The notes beneath the pieces were generated by a model. It was not told the origin of the DNA. It made no database searches and was given only the letters and a program-made list of their open reading frames with translations. Both the position numbers and the translations under genes were made by a program. Below are positions 53,139-62,250 of a stretch of DNA of 64,000 nt, piece by piece. The stretch is from Arthrobacter sp. MYb213 (lineage in GTDB: Bacteria; Actinomycetota; Actinomycetes; Actinomycetales; Micrococcaceae): assembly GCF_002979915.1 (NCBI RefSeq), contig NZ_PCQA01000001.1, positions 186,001 to 250,000 of the forward strand, given 5' to 3'. How positions within the stretch are numbered: position 1 is the first letter of the stretch; the number at the start of each line of letters is the position of its first letter.

Positions 53139-54434
53139 ATGACCACCACACTTTTACGTATCGCCACCGCCGGCTCGGTAGACGACGGAAAATCAACGCT
53201 TGTTGGACGGCTGCTCCACGACGCCAAAGCAATTCTCGCCGACTCGCTTGATGACATTGCACGCACCAGCGCAGAACGTGGTTTTGGCGGTGAGGTCCCG
53301 GCCTTGGATCTGGCATTGGTCACCGACGGCCTGCGCGCCGAACGCGAACAAGGCATCACCATCGACGTGGCCTACCGCTACTTCTCCACCTCCAACCGTT
53401 CCTTCATTCTGGCCGACTGCCCGGGACATGTGCAGTACACCCGCAATACTGTCACCGGTGCCTCAACCGCTGATGCCGCGATCGTGCTAGTGGACGCGCG
53501 ACACGGGGTACTGGAACAAACCCGCCGCCACCTCGGCGTGCTTTCCTTACTGCGGGTGCCGCAGCTGGTGATAGCCGTGAACAAAATGGACCTCGTGGAC
53601 TGGAATGAGCAACGCTTCAGTGACATTGAATCTCAAATTCTGGATATCACGGCCGAATTGGGTATCAAGCGCACCACAGTCATCCCCGTGTCGGCATTGA
53701 ATGGCGACAACATCGTTGATGCCTCGGCGCTAAGTGATTGGTACGCCGGGCCAACGTTGCTCGGATTACTGGAAGCTTTTGAGCCCGAACGTGGGCAAGC
53801 GACGGCCCGTCTTGATGTGCAGTACGTCATCCGTCCACAAGGTGCACTGGCTCCTGGACTTGCTGCTGAAGAGTATCGCGACTTCCGCGGTTACTCCGGC
53901 ACGCTAGCCGACGGACAGTTAAGCGTGGGCGACACCGTCCAGATCATCTCCAACGGGCAGCCAGCAACCAGCAACATCAAGTCCATTCGTAACTCGCACG
54001 GCGAAGTGAGCACGGCGCTAACTGGAGAAGCGGTACTTGTGGAACTAACTGGAGAGATCGATATTGCCCGTGGCGACACCATCATTGCGGGAGAGCCCAA
54101 GGCGCCTGTTCGCGAGATCGAAGCGAATATTTGTGTATTGTCCCCGACGAAGATCACCGCCGGTCAGCTAGTGCTCATTAAGCACGGCACTAAGGTCGCT
54201 CGAGCGAAGATTGAAAGCCTAGATCACGTGATCAATGTCGTTGATTTCGCCCGTAGCGTGGCCACCGAATTGCAGCTCAATGATCTGGCACGGATCACGG
54301 TCCGTAGCTCCGCGGCTCTGGCCGTGGACGAATACCAAAATTCACGTACCGCAGGTTCCTTCTTACTGATTGACCCCAATAGCGGAGCCACCTTAGCTGC
54401 GGGAATTATTGAGGCTCAGAATGCCGCCGCCTGA
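53139..54434 (+). CDS. cysN: Sulfate adenylyltransferase subunit 1 (GTPase)
   Basis: The regulatory GTPase subunit of ATP sulfurylase, 431 residues. The G domain has AGSVDDGKSTLVGRLL (G1), DCPGH (G3) and NKMD (G4), followed by two EF-Tu-like beta-barrels. It lacks the fused APS kinase (CysC) domain found in some actinobacterial CysNC proteins. Its 3' end overlaps the next gene by 14 bp. Confidence 0.95.
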   Translation: MTTTLLRIATAGSVDDGKSTLVGRLLHDAKAILADSLDDIARTSAERGFGGEVPALDLALVTDGLRAEREQGITIDVAYRYFSTSNRSFILADCPGHVQYTRNTVTGASTADAAIVLVDARHGVLEQTRRHLGVLSLLRVPQLVIAVNKMDLVDWNEQRFSDIESQILDITAELGIKRTTVIPVSALNGDNIVDASALSDWYAGPTLLGLLEAFEPERGQATARLDVQYVIRPQGALAPGLAAEEYRDFRGYSGTLADGQLSVGDTVQIISNGQPATSNIKSIRNSHGEVSTALTGEAVLVELTGEIDIARGDTIIAGEPKAPVREIEANICVLSPTKITAGQLVLIKHGTKVARAKIESLDHVINVVDFARSVATELQLNDLARITVRSSAALAVDEYQNSRTAGSFLLIDPNSGATLAAGIIEAQNAAA

Positions 54435-55512
54435 ACGTCAAAATCCCAGACGTCAACGGTTCACCTCTACTGCGGCAGCAACTAACTCTCGGGCACGCAA
54501 AGCGACGTTATGGTTTGTAGGGATCTTGGCAATTTTTGCCGTGGGTACCGCATTTGTTCCGCCCCTGGACACGGCGAAGGCGAAGGAACCGGCGACAAGT
54601 GTCGCGAAGGAACTTCGTCTGGGATATTTTGCCAACGTCACTCATGCTCCGGCGCTCATTGCGGACCACCAAGGTTTTCTAGAATCCACTCTAAAGACTG
54701 ACCATACGCGGTTGGAGACTCAAATTTTCAACGCTGGTCCGGCAGCAATCGAAGCGCTAAATAGTGGGGCACTGGATGCGGCTTACCTTGGCCCGTCACC
54801 GGCCTTGACCAGCTACCTGTCCAGTGCGGGAAAGTCATTAAAAATAGTGGCGGGGGTGACTAATGGGGGAGCGAGTTTAGTGGTCTCGAAGGACATTAAA
54901 AGCGTCGAAGATTTGCACGGAACCGAGCTGGCAACGCCGCAATTCGGCGGAACTCAGGACGTGGCATTGCGCCATTATCTCTTGGATCAAGGACTGGGGG
55001 AGCAGGTGACTGTGACCCCAAGTTCAAATGGCACGGTGCCGCAACTATTTGCTCGTCAAGCTATCGACGGGGCCTGGTTGCCGGAACCTCATGCCTCTTT
55101 GTTGGTCAAGGAGCACGGGGCTCACCGGCTGATTAATGAATCTTCGTTGTGGCCTCAGGGCAAGTTCCCCACCACAGTATTAGTTGTCAGTCAGGATTTC
55201 TTGGCCGAACACCCGCAGAGCGTCGCGAAACTTGTGGCGGCCAATGCGCAGTCTATTCATTGGCTCAATTCGGCTAGTTCCGCCAAACGGCTAAGTGCAG
55301 TACAAGCCGCACTGACGAAGATCAACGGAAGCAGCCTCTCTGACGAGGTAATCAATTCGGCGCTGAGCCAGGTGAGCTTCGATGAAATCCCGCTTGAAGG
55401 TACCTTCGAAACTCTGGTTGAGCATCAGTCCGCGGTCGGTATTGGAGAGCCTGGCGATGTAGCAAATATCGTGAACGACCAATGGATTGGACAGCGTCCA
55501 TCATGGGAGTAG
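54421..55512 (+). CDS. NitT/TauT-type ABC transporter substrate-binding protein
   Basis: A 363-residue periplasmic-type binding protein of the SsuA/TauA/nitrate family. A basic N-terminus is followed by one hydrophobic segment TLWFVGILAIFAVGTAF (about residues 29-45). The binding fold starts at ELRLGYFANVTHAPALIA and includes NAGPAAIEALNSGALDAAYLGPS. There is no lipobox cysteine, so it is anchored by the signal segment or released after AKA. The ATG at 54421 overlaps cysN. The usual substrates of this family are aliphatic sulfonates, taurine or nitrate. Here the sulfate cluster suggests a sulfur compound. Confidence 0.82.
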   Translation: MPPPERQNPRRQRFTSTAAATNSRARKATLWFVGILAIFAVGTAFVPPLDTAKAKEPATSVAKELRLGYFANVTHAPALIADHQGFLESTLKTDHTRLETQIFNAGPAAIEALNSGALDAAYLGPSPALTSYLSSAGKSLKIVAGVTNGGASLVVSKDIKSVEDLHGTELATPQFGGTQDVALRHYLLDQGLGEQVTVTPSSNGTVPQLFARQAIDGAWLPEPHASLLVKEHGAHRLINESSLWPQGKFPTTVLVVSQDFLAEHPQSVAKLVAANAQSIHWLNSASSAKRLSAVQAALTKINGSSLSDEVINSALSQVSFDEIPLEGTFETLVEHQSAVGIGEPGDVANIVNDQWIGQRPSWE

Positions 55513-56243
55513 AACTTCACGAAGTCTCACTGAGCTATCCAGGAACCGATTTGGTGATTGATTCGCTCACCGCGCAGATTGACGATGGCGAGTTTGTTGC
55601 TGTTCTTGGTGCTTCAGGATGTGGAAAATCTTCGTTGCTGAACATGATTGCTGGGCTGCTGCAGCCTACCTCCGGATGGCTTGAAGTTCCACACGATGGC
55701 GCGGCCTTCATGTTCCAAGATGGAAACCTGCTTCCGTGGCTGAGCGCTGCCGATAATATTTCGCTCGCATTAAAACTTGGGGGATACCCGGCCGACTTAC
55801 GTGATGCGCGGGTAGCGGAGTTGCTCAACCTAGTTCAGCTTCGGCACGCGGGAAATAAAAAACCCCATGAGCTCTCTGGCGGGATGCGCCAACGTGTGGC
55901 CTTGGCTAGATCCTTGGCTCAAGACCGTCAGGTGCTGCTGATGGACGAGCCCTTCGCGGCACTAGATGCGATTACCCGCGACATGTTGCATGAAGAGTTA
56001 CACAACCTCTGGCAACAGACAGGCAAAACCATCATCTTCGTCACCCACAATGTACGCGAAGCAATTCGGCTCTCCGAACGTATTTTGGTGTTGTCCTCTC
56101 ACCCGGGACGAATCCTTGAAACCCGACGGATCTCGGCGCAATTGCGAAACGATCCAGCTCAGTCGGCTGCTTTGGCCGACGAACTGACAACAATCCTCAG
56201 GAAGGAGCAACGGAAACATGAGCGCACTAGCGCAGCAAGTTAG
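55503..56243 (+). CDS. NitT/TauT-type ABC transporter ATP-binding protein
   Basis: The ATPase of the same importer, about 246 residues. Walker A is GASGCGKSSLLN, the family glutamine segment MFQDGNLLPWLSAADN follows, the signature is LSGGMRQRVALARSLA, and Walker B is LLMDEPFAALDA. Its sequence matches the SsuB/TauB group. The start is ATG at 55503, overlapping the previous stop; an earlier ATG at 55482 would add 7 residues. It overlaps the permease gene by 26 bp. Confidence 0.86.
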   Translation: MGVELHEVSLSYPGTDLVIDSLTAQIDDGEFVAVLGASGCGKSSLLNMIAGLLQPTSGWLEVPHDGAAFMFQDGNLLPWLSAADNISLALKLGGYPADLRDARVAELLNLVQLRHAGNKKPHELSGGMRQRVALARSLAQDRQVLLMDEPFAALDAITRDMLHEELHNLWQQTGKTIIFVTHNVREAIRLSERILVLSSHPGRILETRRISAQLRNDPAQSAALADELTTILRKEQRKHERTSAAS

Positions 56244-57075
56244 CTCACCGACGGTCAAAGCCGACAAGTTGCGACGGCATATGACCTCACTTGATTCGGT
56301 CCTCGCGCCGATTATTACCGTCATCGTGCTCCTGAGCCTGTGGCAGATTGTTTCCTGGGCTGCTCCCATTCGTTCAGACCTATTGCCTGGGCCCGGAGCC
56401 ATCGTCGCAAAGCTACCGGAAATGTTGGCCAACGGGTCACTACTCGGTGCGGTGGGAACCTCACTTTTTAGGGCGCTGTCCGGATTTTTACTTGCCGTGC
56501 TAATCGCAACGCCCGTCGCATTACTGTTGGCGCACCACCCCTTACTTCGCAAGGGACTTGGGCCACTGATTTCAGCGATGCAGGTACTGCCATCCATCGC
56601 GTGGGTGCCGGCCGCGATCATCTTGTTTGGGCTGAGCAACGCGACCATCTATATGGTGCTCCTTCTGGGTGCGGTGCCCTCGATTATCAATGGACTACTT
56701 TCCGGAATCGACCTGATCCCGCCCCAATACCGGGCGCTATCCCAAGTCTTAGGCGCAGATAAGCGCCAGCATATTTGGCATGTTGAACTGCCTGCTGCGC
56801 TACCGGGCTATGTAGCCGGGTTACGTCAAGGCTGGGCCTTCGCCTGGCGCTCCTTAATGGCCGCCGAATTGATTGCGGTGGGCGGGGCGCTGTCGCTCGG
56901 AGTGGGCTCGCTGCTGCAACGTGGACGAGACCTCGCAGATTTACCGTTAGTGATCTTAGTCATACTAGTTATTTTGTTTGTTGGCGTCTTGATTGAACTT
57001 TTTTGTTTTGCACCCGTGGAACGCAAGCTATTACGCGACCGGGGCATCAACCGCACTGGAGGAAAAAATGTCTAA
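56218..57075 (+). CDS. NitT/TauT-type ABC transporter permease
   Basis: The membrane permease of the importer, 285 residues with about six helices. The EAA loop appears as YRALSQVLGADKRQHIWHVEL followed by ALPGYVAGLRQGWAFAWR, characteristic of SsuC/TauC. A strong AGGAAGGAG precedes the ATG at 56218, inside the ATPase gene. Its last codons overlap the SUMT gene by 8 bp, so the transporter is embedded in the sulfate/siroheme transcript. Confidence 0.88.
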   Translation: MSALAQQVSSPTVKADKLRRHMTSLDSVLAPIITVIVLLSLWQIVSWAAPIRSDLLPGPGAIVAKLPEMLANGSLLGAVGTSLFRALSGFLLAVLIATPVALLLAHHPLLRKGLGPLISAMQVLPSIAWVPAAIILFGLSNATIYMVLLLGAVPSIINGLLSGIDLIPPQYRALSQVLGADKRQHIWHVELPAALPGYVAGLRQGWAFAWRSLMAAELIAVGGALSLGVGSLLQRGRDLADLPLVILVILVILFVGVLIELFCFAPVERKLLRDRGINRTGGKNV

Positions 57076-57847
57076 AGGAAAAATTACACTCATTGGAGGC
57101 GGGCCCGGTGATCCGGAACTGATCACGGTTGCTGGCTACAAGGCTCTGGTTGCTGCGGATGTGGTGCTTGCCGATCGACTTGGACCTATTGCATTGCTTG
57201 ACGAACTGCGTCCCGAAGTCAAAGTTATTGATGTGGGAAAGGCGCCGGGTTGCCACGTAAAAACACAAGATGAGATCAATGATCTCCTAGTCAAATATGC
57301 TTCTCAGGGACTGAATGTGGTCCGCTTAAAAGGCGGCGATCCCTTCGTGTTAGGGCGTGGTGGTGAAGAACTGATCTTCGCCGCGCAACATGGGATCGCT
57401 ACGCGGGTAATTCCCGGAATTACTAGTTCCATTTCTGTGCCGGCCGCAGCCGGAATTCCGGTAACCCACCGAGGTGTCGCCACCGGTTTTACCGTCATCA
57501 GTGGACATGAGGATCTGAGTGACGTCCCGCTGCGCGCCGACCACACCCTGGTAGTGCTCATGGGGGTGTCGAATTTGCCACAGATTGTTGAGACATTACT
57601 TACCCGGGGTTTACCGTTTAGTACGCCAATTGGGATAGTGGAGCGAGGTTACTCACAGACGCAGCGGACAACTATCGGTACGCTAGAGGAGATTGTAGTG
57701 CGCGCCCGTAAGGCCGCCGTGGCGAATCCGGCCGTCATCGTAATTGGTGACGTTGTACGTCTAGCACCAGAAGCTTCAACCCAGTTGGTTGAGCTTCAGC
57801 CGCTGGACACGGTCGACGTCACAGCGTCGGTCTCATTCGCTGACTAA
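57068..57847 (+). CDS. cobA: Uroporphyrinogen-III C-methyltransferase (SUMT)
   Basis: Methylates uroporphyrinogen III twice to give precorrin-2, the branch point to siroheme (and cobalamin). The protein has 259 residues. GGGPGDPELITVAG is at the N-terminus, VVRLKGGDPFVLGRGGEE near 86, and SVPAAAGIPVTHRG near 131. It lacks the CysG N-terminal dehydrogenase/ferrochelatase domain, so oxidation of precorrin-2 must come from another protein. GGAGGAAAAA precedes the ATG at 57068. It follows the transporter and precedes the reductase gene. Confidence 0.93.
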   Translation: MSKGKITLIGGGPGDPELITVAGYKALVAADVVLADRLGPIALLDELRPEVKVIDVGKAPGCHVKTQDEINDLLVKYASQGLNVVRLKGGDPFVLGRGGEELIFAAQHGIATRVIPGITSSISVPAAAGIPVTHRGVATGFTVISGHEDLSDVPLRADHTLVVLMGVSNLPQIVETLLTRGLPFSTPIGIVERGYSQTQRTTIGTLEEIVVRARKAAVANPAVIVIGDVVRLAPEASTQLVELQPLDTVDVTASVSFAD

Positions 57848-57865
57848 GAAAGTAGATGTTGTTTG

Positions 57866-59320
57866 ATGAGTGAAGTTCACGTACCTGAACATTTGACCTC
57901 CCGCGCCCTGCGCGTTGCCATTGTTGGTGCCGGTCCCGCAGGCATCTACGCCGCGGACATGCTCAATAAGAGCGAGCCAGTATCTTCTGGCGAACTGTCG
58001 CTGAAGGTAGATCTCTTCGACGAGCTACCTACCCCGTTCGGGCTGATTCGTTACGGCGTATCCCCGGACCACCCACGCATTAAGGGCATCATCAACGCCC
58101 TGCATAAGGTGCTGAACAACGACTGGATCAACTTCTACGGAAACGTAGGATTGGGCCGAGACATCACCCTTGACGAATTGCACGAACGCTATGACGCGGT
58201 CATCATCTCTACCGGTGCCCAAAAGGATGCTGATCTGAACATCCCAGGTATCGAACTTACCGGATCTCATGGTGGCGCAGACTTCGTATCTTGGTACGAC
58301 GCGCACCCGGATGCCCCGAAGGATTGGGATCTTTCCGCAACGGAAGTAGCGGTGATCGGTAACGGCAACGTAGCTTTGGACGTCGCTCGTATTCTCTCCA
58401 AGCATGCTGACCAGCTGCTAGAGACCGAAATTCCAGCGCACATTTACGAGCAGTTAAACGGCTCCGCTGTCACCGATGTACATATCTTCGGCCGTCGTGG
58501 CCCTGCGCAGGTGAAGTTTACCCCGCTGGAACTTCGCGAACTATCGCACTCCAAAGATGTAGACATCGTCTTGTACGAAGAGGACTTTGACTTCGATGAA
58601 GGTTCGGAAGAAGCAATCCGCACCAGTAACCAAACCAAGACCATGGTCTCGACCCTGACCAACTGGTTGATTGAACAGGAAGAGAATGAGGAAGCCGCCA
58701 GTGCTTCTCGTCGTCTGCACCTGCACTTCCTGCAGACCCCGGTTGAGGTACTCGGCGAAGACGGCAAGGTCACCGGCCTGAAGCTTGAACGCAACGAACT
58801 GGACGGCACCGGAAATGTTAAGGGCACCGGTGAATTTACCGAGTATCCAGTACAGGCCGTATACCGTGCAGTTGGCTACTTCGGTTCTGCCGTAGAGAAC
58901 ATCGAATACGACGGACAGCGCGGTGTATTGCCAAACGTTGAAGGTCGAGTCTTGAACGCTGAAGGCACCCACATTGATGGTTTGTACGCGACCGGTTGGA
59001 TCAAGCGTGGCCCTATCGGGCTCATTGGCCACACCAAGGGTGACGCTTTGGAGACCATCAATCACCTGCTTGAAGACTTGGGAAACCTCCCGGTTCCGAC
59101 TTCGAACCAGAGCATCGAAGAGCTACTTGAGTCCCGAGGCGTGGACTACGCCGACTGGGATGGCTGGATGAGCTTGGACGAACAAGAAAAGGCTCTGGGC
59201 GCTCAAGCCGGTACCGTGTCGACCCGCTTCGGTGAGATCACCCGCGACCGCATCAAGCTAGTCGAGCGCGAAGAAATGCTGGAGTTTGCACGAGCAAAAA
59301 AATTAGCTAAGAGCCTGTAA
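57866..59320 (+). CDS. fprA: Ferredoxin-NADP+ reductase, FprA/adrenodoxin-reductase type
   Basis: A flavoprotein of about 484 residues that passes NADPH electrons to ferredoxin. The FAD-binding motif VGAGPAGIYAADML is at residues 18-31, NAD(P)-binding GNGNVALDVARIL near 170, and the conserved WIKRGPIGLIGHTKGDA near 375. It is the likely donor (through ferredoxin) for the ferredoxin-type sulfite reductase of the same operon. No ferredoxin gene is present here. The ATG at 57866 is preferred over a TTG one codon earlier. It is the last gene of the operon. Confidence 0.92.
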   Translation: MSEVHVPEHLTSRALRVAIVGAGPAGIYAADMLNKSEPVSSGELSLKVDLFDELPTPFGLIRYGVSPDHPRIKGIINALHKVLNNDWINFYGNVGLGRDITLDELHERYDAVIISTGAQKDADLNIPGIELTGSHGGADFVSWYDAHPDAPKDWDLSATEVAVIGNGNVALDVARILSKHADQLLETEIPAHIYEQLNGSAVTDVHIFGRRGPAQVKFTPLELRELSHSKDVDIVLYEEDFDFDEGSEEAIRTSNQTKTMVSTLTNWLIEQEENEEAASASRRLHLHFLQTPVEVLGEDGKVTGLKLERNELDGTGNVKGTGEFTEYPVQAVYRAVGYFGSAVENIEYDGQRGVLPNVEGRVLNAEGTHIDGLYATGWIKRGPIGLIGHTKGDALETINHLLEDLGNLPVPTSNQSIEELLESRGVDYADWDGWMSLDEQEKALGAQAGTVSTRFGEITRDRIKLVEREEMLEFARAKKLAKSL

Positions 59321-59345
59321 CTAAAAATACAGGTTCAGGAATAAC

Positions 59346-59379
59346 TGGCACCCGTTGATCTGCTGATCATCGGGTGCCA
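59346..59379 (+). terminator. Intrinsic terminator closing the sulfate operon
   Basis: TGGCACCCG-TGATC and GATCA-CGGGTGCCA pair around TGCT and end in TTTTCC, 25 bp after fprA. Confidence 0.85.
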
Positions 59380-59551
59380 TTTTCCTTTAATCCCATCAGC
59401 TGAATACGTCATCGAGCGAATGGCACCACTGATCTGTAGACATCCGTCGTTGGGCGCCACCTTGGGCTTACACACAGTGAATCTCGTCTGTGCGACAACT
59501 GATTTCCGGCACCTGACAGACTAGCGCGACGCAATCGCGGTTAATTTATGT

Positions 59552-59603
59552 GCAGATACACCTGTGGGGAAGAGCCGAAGCTCTTCCCCACAGGTGTATC
59601 TGC
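59552..59603. terminator. Perfect 24-bp hairpin with CGAA loop after the DUF2871 gene
   Basis: Arms 59552-59575 and 59580-59603 are exact complements around CGAA. It begins 6 bp after the DUF2871 stop on the minus strand. There is no T-run, but the flank is AT-rich. It probably terminates or protects the MMPL-DUF2871 transcript. Confidence 0.75.
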
Positions 59604-59609
59604 TGAAAC

Positions 59610-60056
59610 TTAGACGCTGAGCTTCTCAGCCTGGTCGTTCTTCATGCTGGCAGGAACGCTGCGGCGCAACATGATGAACAGCAAGATCATTCCTGCGGTC
59701 AATGCCATGTGGCCAAGGCCTGCGATTCCGGAGATCATGGCAGAGGATTCAATATCCAACACGGTCATCATTCCGTGGGTGAGCTGCATTCCCGCGGTGA
59801 TGATGACACCTGCGTGGTACGTGCCCATGAACCATGCGTAGAGCTTGCGGTGGGAGCTGATATTGAATGCCTTCTCCAGCAACAACACCAGCAAGGTGAC
59901 GATGAAACCAAGAACCAGCAGGTGTGTGTGGACTACTGAAAGCTGGGTCCAACCGCCTTCGGGAAAATCGTTCATCTTGGTGAATTCGCGGAAGAACAGT
60001 CCGGAGGCGACGCCTACGAGCATGTAGGCAAAGGCGATGTTGATGAGCTTACGCAT
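59610..60056 (-). CDS. DUF2871 family membrane protein
   Basis: A 148-residue protein with about four hydrophobic helices. The N-terminus MRKLINIAFAYMLVGVASG, the motif FFREFTKMNDFPEGGWTQLSVV and several histidines (VHTHLLVLGF, HAGVI, THGMM) match the DUF2871 group of small Gram-positive membrane proteins of unknown function. The ATG at 60056 lies 8 bp before the end of the MMPL gene, so it is co-translated with it; a longer frame upstream is only the overlap of the MMPL gene. Confidence 0.85.
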   Translation of the reverse strand: MRKLINIAFAYMLVGVASGLFFREFTKMNDFPEGGWTQLSVVHTHLLVLGFIVTLLVLLLEKAFNISSHRKLYAWFMGTYHAGVIITAGMQLTHGMMTVLDIESSAMISGIAGLGHMALTAGMILLFIMLRRSVPASMKNDQAEKLSV

Positions 60057-62154
60057 GAGTTTCACTTTCAATGAGTTCGGTGTTTGATGAATTTTCTTTG
60101 GTGTTGCTGTGGCCGCGGTATCCGAAGACCGGAGATTTGGTGCGACCCAACAAGATGAACAACGCCGGTAATAGCAAGGTGCGTACGACGAACGTGTCCA
60201 TAAGTACTCCGAGGCCAACGATCAGACCAAGCTGACCCAAGACCATCAGCGGCAAGCTGGACAATGCCGCAAACACTCCTGCCAAGACCACGCCAGCGCT
60301 GGTGATGACCGTTCCGGTACGGCTGGTGGCATTGATGATTGCATCCGCCAGAGTCATGCGCAGGGCGTCTTGTTTGACACGCTGTGTCAGGAAGATTGTG
60401 TAGTCAACGCCCAGGGCCACCAGGAAGACGAAGGCAAGCAGCGGAACCTGCACGTCCAAAGCAGAGGTATCAAATACCATTGATCCGATCAAGGATCCCA
60501 AGCCCACCGCGGCTGCGGCGCTGAGCAAGTTGGTCAGCGAGAGAAGTAGGGCGGTGCGGAATTTTCCGGTGACAACCCACAACATGACGAGGCAGACCAG
60601 CAAGATCAGTGGCGCAATGACTAGGAAGTCGCGCACGTGGCTTTGGTGCGAGTCGTAGGCTTCGGCAATGGTTCCACCAACAAATGCCTCAGCGCCAGGA
60701 ACCTGCTCGAATTCGGTTCGCAGTGACTTGATCAGTTCGAAGCTTTCGGGAGAACCTGATTCACTGTTGCCGATAATCATGACGCGGTCGGAGCCGTTGT
60801 CCGGCAATGCTGGCAATTGTGTAGCGCGTTCTACGCCTGGGACAGCTTTAGCTGCGGTAGTGACCGCTTCGCCGGTACCGGGGGAAGTAAGTACGGTGAT
60901 CGGCGCGGTCTCTCCGACGGGGAAGTGCTCGGCCAGACGTTGCGTGGCCGAAGTAGATTCAGTGGCCGTACGGAACTGTTCGGTTTGGCGTAGTCCCACG
61001 CTGGTAGCGCCTAGCGCGGATGCCAAGATGCCAAGAATGAGTACCAATGCACTCAGGTTGACTACCGGGCGCTTGATAACAGCAGCTGCGGCTTTACCCC
61101 AGATGGAACGCTTAGCAGTTTCGTGATCCGGGCGGGGAACTAGAGGCCAGAATACCTTACGGCCGCACAGTGCCATCACTGGGGTCAGTACGAACAAGTT
61201 GAACCCGGCAGCGATCAGTAGGCCGACGGCGCAGACGATACCCAAGCCTCGGGTGTCCTCCATGACGGCCAGCGCCATCGTGGCCAGCGCCAAGACTACG
61301 GTCAAGTTTGAGGAGACAATCGCTTCAAAGCTGTTGCGCCAGGCGCTCGCAAGAGCAGCTCGATGATCGGTGTGTTGGTGTAGCTCATCACGGTAGCGGG
61401 AGATGAGCAATAGTGCATAGTTGGTGCCCGCACCGAAGACCAGGACGCTGAGTACGCCGGAATCAAAGTGTAGGTTGAAAGGCTCGCTGAGGGCGTTGGC
61501 GATGAGGCTTGCACTGCGATCGGCTAGCCCAACGACAGCCAATGGAATTAGCCAGAGAATCGGGGAGCGGTAGGTAAGAATCAACAGAACCGCCACGATG
61601 CCGATGGTCACTGCCAGCAAGGTGAAGTCTGCGCCTGCGAAAGTCGCCGACAAATCCAGCCCAAAGGCTGGTGCTCCAGAAACTTCGATGAGTATCCCGG
61701 AGTTTTCATTGGTGCTGATCTGCTCACGCAGATCGGTGACCATCGCACGGTCAGCGTCGGTGCCCGCGCTGTCCCAGGAGGCGGTCAGCAAAGAAAGCTT
61801 GCCGTCCTCGCTGACCAGCGGCTTGGAAATCTCGACATGTAGTTCATCGCTGAGCTTGCTGGACAGGGTGCTTAGTCCTGTGAGGTCTGCGTTGCTCAGC
61901 TGTTGCTGATCTGGGTGTCCGGCAACGAGTAATGCTGACTCTTTACCGGAATCCGGGACTTGTTCGAGAAGCTTGGCCACCGTGGCTGAGTCAGAGCCGG
62001 CGACTAATGAACTGGTACTGCGTTCGGCTGCCGGAATGGAGCTGAGCAGTCCGAAAACGGCAAGGATGACAGCGAGCGCCCCGAGGAGCCAGAGGCGTGC
62101 TCCGCGACGCGAGGTGAGCGAATTCGCTACCGATGTGAGAACTGGAGATTTCAT
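60049..62154 (-). CDS. MMPL family (RND) exporter
   Basis: A large membrane exporter of 701 residues from the ATG at 62154, with two MMPL repeats of six helices and a soluble loop each. Conserved segments are FGAGTNYALLLISRYRDEL in the first repeat and ALGVDYTIFLTQR in the second; the Asp of the first proton-relay Asp-Tyr pair is replaced by Asn. An upstream TTG at 62187 is possible. It lies downstream of the two-component system, which probably controls it, and overlaps DUF2871. Substrates may be lipids or small toxic molecules. Confidence 0.87.
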   Translation of the reverse strand: MKSPVLTSVANSLTSRRGARLWLLGALAVILAVFGLLSSIPAAERSTSSLVAGSDSATVAKLLEQVPDSGKESALLVAGHPDQQQLSNADLTGLSTLSSKLSDELHVEISKPLVSEDGKLSLLTASWDSAGTDADRAMVTDLREQISTNENSGILIEVSGAPAFGLDLSATFAGADFTLLAVTIGIVAVLLILTYRSPILWLIPLAVVGLADRSASLIANALSEPFNLHFDSGVLSVLVFGAGTNYALLLISRYRDELHQHTDHRAALASAWRNSFEAIVSSNLTVVLALATMALAVMEDTRGLGIVCAVGLLIAAGFNLFVLTPVMALCGRKVFWPLVPRPDHETAKRSIWGKAAAAVIKRPVVNLSALVLILGILASALGATSVGLRQTEQFRTATESTSATQRLAEHFPVGETAPITVLTSPGTGEAVTTAAKAVPGVERATQLPALPDNGSDRVMIIGNSESGSPESFELIKSLRTEFEQVPGAEAFVGGTIAEAYDSHQSHVRDFLVIAPLILLVCLVMLWVVTGKFRTALLLSLTNLLSAAAAVGLGSLIGSMVFDTSALDVQVPLLAFVFLVALGVDYTIFLTQRVKQDALRMTLADAIINATSRTGTVITSAGVVLAGVFAALSSLPLMVLGQLGLIVGLGVLMDTFVVRTLLLPALFILLGRTKSPVFGYRGHSNTKENSSNTELIESETHA

Positions 62155-62212
62155 ACTTCTAGTCAATGCCAAATCGAGGTTTAGCAAATCGTGAAAGCGT
62201 TCGAACTCTATC

Positions 62213-62228
62213 TCAACCGTTCGGTTGA
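62213..62228. promoter_or_regulatory. 16-bp palindrome between the response-regulator and MMPL genes
   Basis: TCAACCG-TT-CGGTTGA has perfect 7-bp arms. It lies 59 bp before the MMPL start (or 26 bp before the TTG alternative) and is a candidate binding site for the adjacent LuxR-type regulator or a TetR-type repressor. Confidence 0.55.
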
Positions 62229-62250
62229 TACGCCCACTTGGAGCGGGCTG

